The notes under the pieces are model-generated. The model did not search any database. It had not been told where the DNA came from and saw nothing but the letters and a program-made list of their open reading frames with translations. A stretch of DNA of 34,802 bases from Gammaproteobacteria bacterium (GTDB lineage: Bacteria > Pseudomonadota > Gammaproteobacteria > GCA-001735895): the NCBI GenBank assembly GCA_030066335.1, contig JASJBV010000005.1, positions 1 through 34,802 of the forward strand. Reading direction: 5' to 3'. The translations under genes were made by a program, and so were the position numbers. This document shows, piece after piece, positions 28,602 through 34,802 of the stretch (within the stretch, counting starts at the first letter, position 1; each line of letters opens with the position of its first letter).

Positions 28602-29829
28602 AAAGGCAGAAAATAATTTGATAGTTGGCCTGGATATAGGCACCTCCAAGGTGGTCGCCATCGTTGGCGAAGTCACGGTGGAGGGCGAGATTGAAATCAT
28701 CGGTATCGGTACCCAGCCATCGCGTGGCCTGAAAAAAGGTGTCGTAGTCAATATCGAATCCACCGTCCAATCCATCCAGCGTGCCGTCGAGGAAGCCGAA
28801 CTGATGGCCGGCTGCCAGATCCGCTCGGTGTATGCCGGGATTGCCGGCAGCCATGTCAAGAGCATCAACTCGCATGGCATCGTCGCAATCAAGGACAAGG
28901 AGGTGACGCCGGCTGATGTGTCACGCGTGATCGATGCCGCCAAGGCGGTGGCAATCCCGGCCGACCAGCGTATCCTGCACGTACTGCCCCAGGAATTCCT
29001 GATCGACAACCAGGAAGGTATCCGCGACCCGGTCAGCATGTCCGGGGTGCGCCTGGAAGCCCGGGTGCATCTGGTGACCGGGGCGGTCAGCGCGGCGCAG
29101 AACATTATCAAGTGCGTTCGCCGCTGTGGCCTGGAGGTGGATGACATCATTCTCGAGCAACTGGCCTCGAGTGCTGCGGTGCTGACCGACGATGAGAAGG
29201 AACTGGGGGTGTGCCTGGTCGACATCGGCGGCGGCACCACCGATATCGCGGTATTCACCGAAGGCGCGATCCGCCATACCGCGGTGATCCCGATTGCCGG
29301 CGACCAGGTGACCAACGACATCGCGGTCGCCCTGCGCACGCCGACCCAATATGCCAACGATCTGAAAATCAAATACGCCTGTGCCCTGCGCCAACTGGCG
29401 ACCGACGATGAAACCATCGAGGTGCCCAGTGTCGGCGACCGCGAACCGCGGCGACTGGCGCGGCAGACCCTGGCCGAGGTCGTGGAACCCCGCTACGAGG
29501 AACTGCTGAGCCTGGTGCAGGCCGAGCTGCGCCGCAGCGGCTTCGAGGAAATCTGTGCCGCCGGCATCGTATTGACCGGCGGCAGCTCGAAGATGGAAGG
29601 GGTTATCGAGTTGGCCGAGGAAATTTTTCACATGCCGGTACGCCTGGGCATACCGCAGCATGTCAGTGGCCTGGTGGATGTGATTCGGAATCCGATTCAT
29701 GCCACCGGTGTTGGCTTACTGTTGTTTGGCAACAAGCAACAAACCAGTTTTTCCAGTGCGGAACTGGAAGAAAATGCTGGAGACAGCTTATGGAAGAAGA
29801 TGAAAAGCTGGTTCCAGGGGAATTTTTAA
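28594..29829 (+). CDS. ftsA: Cell division protein FtsA
   Basis: LIVGLDIGTSKVVAIVGEV; CLVDIGGGTTDIAVF; VLTGGSSKMEGV. Start at ATG 28594, overlapping the ftsQ stop. Confidence 0.97.
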   Translation: MSKKAENNLIVGLDIGTSKVVAIVGEVTVEGEIEIIGIGTQPSRGLKKGVVVNIESTVQSIQRAVEEAELMAGCQIRSVYAGIAGSHVKSINSHGIVAIKDKEVTPADVSRVIDAAKAVAIPADQRILHVLPQEFLIDNQEGIRDPVSMSGVRLEARVHLVTGAVSAAQNIIKCVRRCGLEVDDIILEQLASSAAVLTDDEKELGVCLVDIGGGTTDIAVFTEGAIRHTAVIPIAGDQVTNDIAVALRTPTQYANDLKIKYACALRQLATDDETIEVPSVGDREPRRLARQTLAEVVEPRYEELLSLVQAELRRSGFEEICAAGIVLTGGSSKMEGVIELAEEIFHMPVRLGIPQHVSGLVDVIRNPIHATGVGLLLFGNKQQTSFSSAELEENAGDSLWKKMKSWFQGNF

Positions 29830-29859
29830 CTTAACCAAAAAGTAAGAGGAGAGAATCTA

Positions 29860-31017
29860 ATGTTTGAGCTTATGGATGCATTTACCGAGAATGCGGTAAT
29901 CAAGGTAATGGGCGTCGGTGGCGGCGGCGGTAACGCCGTGCAGCACATGGTCGAGTCCGGCATAGAGGGCGTCGAATTCATGTGCGTCAACACCGATGTG
30001 CAGGCGCTGAAGAAAATGAATGCGAAGACCACGATCCAGATTGGCAGCAGTATCACCAAGGGTCTGGGCGCGGGGGCGGATCCGGGGATCGGTCGCCAGG
30101 CCGCAATGGAGGATCGCGAACGGATCCAGGAGGCGATCTCCGGTACCGATATGCTGTTCCTGACCTGCGGCATGGGTGGCGGCACCGGCACCGGTGCGAC
30201 CCCGGTGATCGCCCAGATCGCCAAGGAGATGGGTATCCTGACCGTAGCCGTCGTGACCAAGCCCTTTGGTTTCGAGCGCGGCAAGCGCATGGCGCTGGCC
30301 GAGCAGGGAATCAAGGAATTGGCCGACTCGGTGGATTCGCTGATCACCATCCCCAATGAAAAACTGATGCCGGTGATGGGCAAGTCGGCCACCCTGCTCG
30401 AGGTGTTCCAGAAAGCCAATGATGTACTGGGCGGCGCGGTACAGGGCATTGCCGAACTGATTACCTGCCCGGGCCTGATCAATGTCGACTTTGCCGATGT
30501 CAGAACCGTGATGTCGGAAATGGGCATGGCGATGATGGGCAGTGGTACCGCTACCGGTGAAAACCGGGCGACCGAGGCTGCCGAAGCCGCGGTGTCCTCG
30601 CCGTTACTGGAAGATGTCAACATCGCCGGTGCCCAGGGTATCCTGGTCAATGTCACCGCCGGCATGGATCTGTCCATCGGTGAGCTGGATGATGTCGGCA
30701 GCGCGATCACCAAGCTGGCCTCGGATGATGCGACCGTTGTCGTGGGCACTGTTATCGATGCTGAAATGAACTCCGGCGAATTACGCGTGACCATGGTCGC
30801 TACCGGACTTGGCAACGAAAAACTGGCTCCGCCAGCGGCCGAGGTATCTCCGGTAAGGCCGGAAAAAACCGGCGAGGTGGATTACAGCAAGCTGGAACAG
30901 CCCACGGTTATGCGCAGCAACAAGCGCGTGGTGGGTGATACGGTGGAAATTCCGGAAGACAAGGAAAGCATGGAATACCTGGATATCCCGGCGTTCCTGC
31001 GTCGCCAGGCCGACTAA
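29860..31017 (+). CDS. ftsZ: Cell division GTPase FtsZ
   Basis: GVGGGGGNAVQHM; GGGTGTGATPVIAQ tubulin signature; C-terminal peptide EYLDIPAFLRRQAD; SD AGAGGAGAG. Confidence 0.98.
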   Translation: MFELMDAFTENAVIKVMGVGGGGGNAVQHMVESGIEGVEFMCVNTDVQALKKMNAKTTIQIGSSITKGLGAGADPGIGRQAAMEDRERIQEAISGTDMLFLTCGMGGGTGTGATPVIAQIAKEMGILTVAVVTKPFGFERGKRMALAEQGIKELADSVDSLITIPNEKLMPVMGKSATLLEVFQKANDVLGGAVQGIAELITCPGLINVDFADVRTVMSEMGMAMMGSGTATGENRATEAAEAAVSSPLLEDVNIAGAQGILVNVTAGMDLSIGELDDVGSAITKLASDDATVVVGTVIDAEMNSGELRVTMVATGLGNEKLAPPAAEVSPVRPEKTGEVDYSKLEQPTVMRSNKRVVGDTVEIPEDKESMEYLDIPAFLRRQAD

Positions 31018-31038
31018 ACGCCTGAACTTCTCTTACGT

Positions 31039-31079
31039 CCTGGCTGCCCAGGGAGGGGCAGCCCAGGTTATCCCTCCCC
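31039..31079 (+). other. Structured ftsZ 3' region with overlapping alternative hairpins
   Basis: CCTGGCTGCCC (31039-31049)/GGGCAGCCCAGG (31056-31067) with one bulged base; alternative GGGAGGG (31051-31057)/CCCTCCC (31072-31078). Confidence 0.4.
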
Positions 31080-31273
31080 ACAGCTCAACGCTGTACTTGC
31101 CCGTCCCCGCAATTCACCATCAGCACAACCGGCAAATGGTTGCTGGATTGATGTCGATCAAAGACTCACCTGATTAACCCGGATGCACTAAATTGGTGAC
31201 GTAGAACATCGGATTTCAGGGTGCTATCATGCGCGCAACTAAGATAAAACCGATCGTCCATGGTAGCTGAAAA

Positions 31274-33829
31274 ATGAAATCAACGGTGTTTGAAGTCGAA
31301 GTCCGCCCGAATATTCCGGAAAAGCTCAAAGGCCTGTGCGAGCTGGCAAACAACCTGTTGTACAGCTGGGATCGCAACGTGCGCGGCCTGTTCTATCGAC
31401 TGGACCTTGAGTTATGGGATCGTTGCGGGCACAAGCCCAAGGTGTTCATGCGGCGGATCTCGCAACAGACCCTGGATGAGGCGGCCAAGGACAATGTGTT
31501 CATGGAAGAGTACCACCGGGTCATGTCTGCGTATAACAGCTACCTGCAGAAAATCACCCATGACGAAATCGATGGTTACCTCGATGTCGATAACGACCTG
31601 ATTGCCTATTTCTGCGCCGAATTCGGCCTGCACGAAAGTTTTCCGATCTATTCCGGTGGCCTCGGCATCCTCGCCGGCGACCATTGCAAGGCGGTTAGTG
31701 ACCTTGGCGTCCCGTTTATCGCGATCGGCTTGCTTTATCGCCAGGGCTATTTCACCCAGCGTATCGATGGCCATGGCAACCAGATAGCGAAATATCCCAC
31801 CACCAGCTTCAGCGAACTGCCGATCGAACTGGCGCGCGATGAGGATGGTGAACCGGTTTATGTCGAGGTCAATTTTCCCGGGCGTACGATCAAGCTGCGG
31901 GTCTGGCAATCGATGGCCGGACATACCCGTATGTATCTGATGGACAGCAACCTCGATGAGAATTCGGAGGAGGATCGCCAGATCACGTTCCAGCTATACG
32001 GCGGTGACAAGATCATGCGCATCAAGCAGGAAGTGATACTCGGCGTCGGTGGCGTGCGTCTGATCCGCAAGCTGGGTCTGAATCCGACCGTGTGGCATAT
32101 CAATGAAGGCCATGCCGCGTTTCTGATAATCGAGCGCTGCCGTGAACTGGTGGAGCAGGGCATGGATTTCGAGGCAGCGCTGGAACTGGTCAGCTCGAAT
32201 AACGTCTTTACCACCCACACCCCGGTACCGGCGGGCCATGATATTTTCGACAAGCAATTGATGAAGGAATACTTTGTCGATTGTCTCAATCGCATGCACA
32301 TGGATTTCGAGGCCTTTATGGAGCTGGGTACCTCACCCAATGCCGAGCACAGCTTCAACATGACCGCACTGGCACTGCGTGGTTCGCGCTTCCATAACGG
32401 CGTCAGTCGCATCCACGGCAGCGTGGCCTCGGACATGGAGTCCTATGTGTGGCCGGATATCCCGCATTATGAAAACCCGATCTCCTACGTCACCAACGGC
32501 GTGCACGCGCCAACCTTTCTCGCGCGCGAATGGGTCAACCTGTTCGATATGCGCTTCAGCGTCTGGCGCAACCAGCTGCTGAATAAAAATTTCTGGAAGC
32601 GCATCGACCAGATTCCGGACCATCGCTTCTGGAGTCTGCGTCAGGAATTGAAATCGCAGATGCTGGAAAATATGTATGAACTGACGATGTCGCGCTATAA
32701 GAAAAACCAGGCCAACGATGCCCTGATCAAGCGGATCACCAGCATCATCGGCAATCCGGATGCAGATGTACTGGTGCTCGGATTTGCCCGCCGCTTCGCC
32801 ACCTATAAACGAGCCACCCTGTTGTTCAAGGATGCCGAACGCCTGGCGCGATTGCTCAATGATCCGGAACGTCCGGTAATCCTGATGTTTGCCGGCAAGG
32901 CCCATCCCAATGACGAGCCCGGGCAGGATTTGATCCGCACCATTCATAACTACGCTCATCGTCCCGAATTCCAGGGCAAGATCATCCTCTTGGAGGACTA
33001 CAACATGGCGATGGCGCGCAGCCTGGTCACCGGGGTCGATGTCTGGGTCAACACGCCGCAATACCCGCTCGAGGCCTGCGGCACCTCGGGGATGAAGGCG
33101 GCGATGAATGGCGTACTCAACCTGAGCGTGCTCGATGGTTGGTGGGGCGAGGCCTACAACGGTAAGAATGGATGGGGTATCTCTCCGCACGGGGTCGACG
33201 TCGATCATGAAATTCGTGATCGCGAGGAGGCCAACGACCTGATGGATATCCTGGAAAACGAGGTGATCCCGACTTTCTACAATCGTGGCAAGCAGGGCTA
33301 TTCCAAGTACTGGGTCAAGCTGTCCAAGGGTGCGATGAAATCCTGTATCCCACGCTTTAATGCTTCGCGCATGGTCATGGACTATGTCAAGAAATTCTAT
33401 GCGCCGGCCAGTAAACAGGGCCGGGAGTACGCCGATAAAGATGCGGCCCCGGCCCGCGAGTTGGCGCTATGGAAGCAAAAAATCCGCAGCAACTGGCATA
33501 ACATCAAGCTCGAACTGGCGGAACCGGGGCAAAACTCGATCCTGAATGATGAGATGCTGCATATCGAGGTCAAGGTCAATCTCAATGGCCTATCGCATGA
33601 AGATGTGGCGATCGAGTGCGTGCTGGGTAAATACCATGAACAGAATCATCAGTTGGCGGCGAATGAACATCATCGCTTCAGCTACCAGCAGGACGACGGC
33701 GACTACAAGATTTTCTCCATCGATCTACAGCCGCCCAAAGCGGGTCTTAATCATTACAAGATCCGCATGTACCCCTATCATACATTGCTTAGTCACCCAT
33801 TGGAGACCGGGCATCTGATCTGGTTATAG
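31274..33829 (+). CDS. Alpha-glucan (glycogen/maltodextrin) phosphorylase, GT35 family
   Basis: N-terminal NLLYSWDRNVRGLFYRLD; FCAEFGLHESFPIYSGGLGILAGDHCKAVSDLG; HINEGHAAF; ARRFATYKRATLLF; EACGTSGMKAAMNGVLNLSVLDGWW. Confidence 0.95.
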   Translation: MKSTVFEVEVRPNIPEKLKGLCELANNLLYSWDRNVRGLFYRLDLELWDRCGHKPKVFMRRISQQTLDEAAKDNVFMEEYHRVMSAYNSYLQKITHDEIDGYLDVDNDLIAYFCAEFGLHESFPIYSGGLGILAGDHCKAVSDLGVPFIAIGLLYRQGYFTQRIDGHGNQIAKYPTTSFSELPIELARDEDGEPVYVEVNFPGRTIKLRVWQSMAGHTRMYLMDSNLDENSEEDRQITFQLYGGDKIMRIKQEVILGVGGVRLIRKLGLNPTVWHINEGHAAFLIIERCRELVEQGMDFEAALELVSSNNVFTTHTPVPAGHDIFDKQLMKEYFVDCLNRMHMDFEAFMELGTSPNAEHSFNMTALALRGSRFHNGVSRIHGSVASDMESYVWPDIPHYENPISYVTNGVHAPTFLAREWVNLFDMRFSVWRNQLLNKNFWKRIDQIPDHRFWSLRQELKSQMLENMYELTMSRYKKNQANDALIKRITSIIGNPDADVLVLGFARRFATYKRATLLFKDAERLARLLNDPERPVILMFAGKAHPNDEPGQDLIRTIHNYAHRPEFQGKIILLEDYNMAMARSLVTGVDVWVNTPQYPLEACGTSGMKAAMNGVLNLSVLDGWWGEAYNGKNGWGISPHGVDVDHEIRDREEANDLMDILENEVIPTFYNRGKQGYSKYWVKLSKGAMKSCIPRFNASRMVMDYVKKFYAPASKQGREYADKDAAPARELALWKQKIRSNWHNIKLELAEPGQNSILNDEMLHIEVKVNLNGLSHEDVAIECVLGKYHEQNHQLAANEHHRFSYQQDDGDYKIFSIDLQPPKAGLNHYKIRMYPYHTLLSHPLETGHLIWL

Positions 33830-33881
33830 CGGGCAGAATTCGTACGCGGTTGTGATCCGGTTATCGTCGATGCAGAAATGA

Positions 33882-33907
33882 AAAAGCCACCCAACGCGGT
33901 GGCTTTT
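33882..33907. terminator. Bidirectional intrinsic terminator between convergent genes
   Basis: AAAAGCCACC / GGTGGCTTTT perfect 10-bp stem with 6-nt loop between glgP-like (+) and DsrE-like (-). Confidence 0.88.
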
Positions 33908-33934
33908 CCATTTTGAAGGTATTGAACTAACGGG

Positions 33935-34378
33935 TTACCAGGACAGTGTCTTTACCTGGGGATCAAACAACAGTCCCTGCACCAGTTCAGGGTTACCCAT
34001 CTTAACCCCTGGAATAAAATCATTCTTGCCCAGTCCAGCGGCTTTTGAGCAGGCACCGCAGGCGATGACAATACCACCATCGGCGATGAAATCGCGCAGC
34101 ATATCCTGGATGGATTTACCATCCTTGGCCATCAGGCCGTGGACATGGGAGGCACGCTTTTTATCGATCAGGTAAATGCCCCTGACATTCATCCAGATCG
34201 CAACCGGCTTGTAACCATTTTTCAGTACTTTTTCGTGGGCGAACAAAATGGCCTTGGCTGCAGCCCAGGTATCGTCAGTGGTCAAATTGATGAACAATCC
34301 GCCTTTACTCTCGGCGAATGAGGATGTCGACAGCAGTGATAACAGCACAGCGGTGACAATAGCTTGAAACTTTTTCAT
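33935..34378 (-). CDS. DsrE-family protein with N-terminal signal peptide
   Basis: Signal peptide MKKFQAIVTAVLLSLLSTSSFAES; DsrE-like fold segments (GLFINLTTDDTWAAAKAILFAHEKVLKNGYKPVAIWMNV) and IACGACSKAAGL cysteine motif. Confidence 0.82.
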   Translation of the reverse strand: MKKFQAIVTAVLLSLLSTSSFAESKGGLFINLTTDDTWAAAKAILFAHEKVLKNGYKPVAIWMNVRGIYLIDKKRASHVHGLMAKDGKSIQDMLRDFIADGGIVIACGACSKAAGLGKNDFIPGVKMGNPELVQGLLFDPQVKTLSW

Positions 34379-34464
34379 GGCATTTCCTCAAGTAGTTGTT
34401 GTTGGTTATATTTTATTTTTATCAACTACCGAGGAGAATGCGGCATATTGTCACACCAGGAAGT

Positions 34465-34490
34465 CTGGGCTTGGTGCAGGCCAAGTCCAG
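34465..34490. other. Intergenic hairpin
   Basis: CTGGGCTTGG/CCAAGTCCAG, 10-bp stem with one G-T pair and 6-nt loop. Confidence 0.5.
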
Positions 34491-34546
34491 GCAGATGTCA
34501 GGGATATAGCTTAGTAATCGGAAAACCTTATTTACATCCGCGGATG

Positions 34547-34802
34547 TCAGCGGGTTCGGAACTGCTGGACGATCGCGCTTAATTGCTGCGCGACCCCCGA
34601 CAGCTGCCTGGTCGCCGTCTCCACTTCGCTGGCATCACTGGCGGTACGCGTGGTGGCCTCATTGATATTGACCACGCTTGCGTTGATCTCCGTCGACACC
34701 TGGCTGTGCTGCTGCGCGGCCTGGGCGATTTGCCGGCTCATATTCGAGATGCTATCGACCGAGGTAATGATACTGTCCAGCCAGGTCGAGCAGGCAGGGA
34801 CC
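34547..34802 (-). CDS. Methyl-accepting chemotaxis protein, C-terminal signalling domain (partial, runs off window)
   Basis: Open frame to the window edge: LDSIITSVDSISNMSRQIAQAAQQHSQVSTEINASVVNINEATTRTASDASEVETATRQLSGVAQQLSAIVQQFRTR. Confidence 0.85.
   Translation of the reverse strand, partial: VPACSTWLDSIITSVDSISNMSRQIAQAAQQHSQVSTEINASVVNINEATTRTASDASEVETATRQLSGVAQQLSAIVQQFRTR

Noticed and set aside
28461-29417. 318-aa minus-strand ORF antisense to ftsQ/ftsA
   Set aside because: Ser/Thr/Arg-rich shadow ORF opposite well-supported ftsA; no recognisable domain.
29826-30815. 329-aa minus-strand ORF antisense to ftsZ
   Set aside because: Shadow ORF opposite ftsZ with Ser/Pro/Ala-rich composition and no recognisable motif.
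32333-33208. 291-aa minus-strand ORF antisense to the glucan phosphorylase
   Set aside because: Shadow ORF; the sense protein carries all GT35 signatures.
1-34802. CRISPR arrays, tRNA genes, transposases, prophage or toxin-antitoxin genes
   Set aside because: Looked for and not seen; no regularly spaced direct repeat array, tRNA-like cloverleaf or transposase/integrase motifs were recognised by eye.

Overview
The window is mostly a dense, conserved gammaproteobacterial housekeeping region. From left to right it contains: a REC-CheC response regulator next to a PAS-GGDEF diguanylate cyclase; a DegS/AlgW-type protease (minus strand); a Nif3-family protein; the cytochrome bc1 operon petABC; sspA, then a strong terminator and a structured repeat, then sspB; a 3-hydroxyisobutyrate-dehydrogenase-like oxidoreductase; yraN and lpoA (minus); rsmI; the RNase P RNA gene rnpB; and a complete dcw cluster (mraZ-rsmH-ftsL-ftsI-murE-murF-mraY-murD-ftsW-murG-murC-murB-ddl-ftsQ-ftsA-ftsZ). 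It ends with an alpha-glucan phosphorylase where lpxC is often found, a secreted DsrE-family protein and the 3' end of a methyl-accepting chemotaxis gene (both minus). I see no clear novel defence or mobile system. The observations most worth a second look are: (i) a dispersed structured repeat with two copies here (window start, and 7.9-8.0 kb) whose hairpin stems differ by a compensatory base-pair change; (ii) a palindromic CACGAAG-rich element directly after rnpB; (iii) the REC-CheC fusion with two near-consensus phosphatase sites, paired with a diguanylate cyclase; (iv) periodic GTG boxes at the mraZ promoter; (v) the absence of intergenic gaps across the dcw cluster up to ftsA; (vi) an unusually basic FtsQ N-terminal tail. 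All coordinates and motifs were read by eye; no database search was run.
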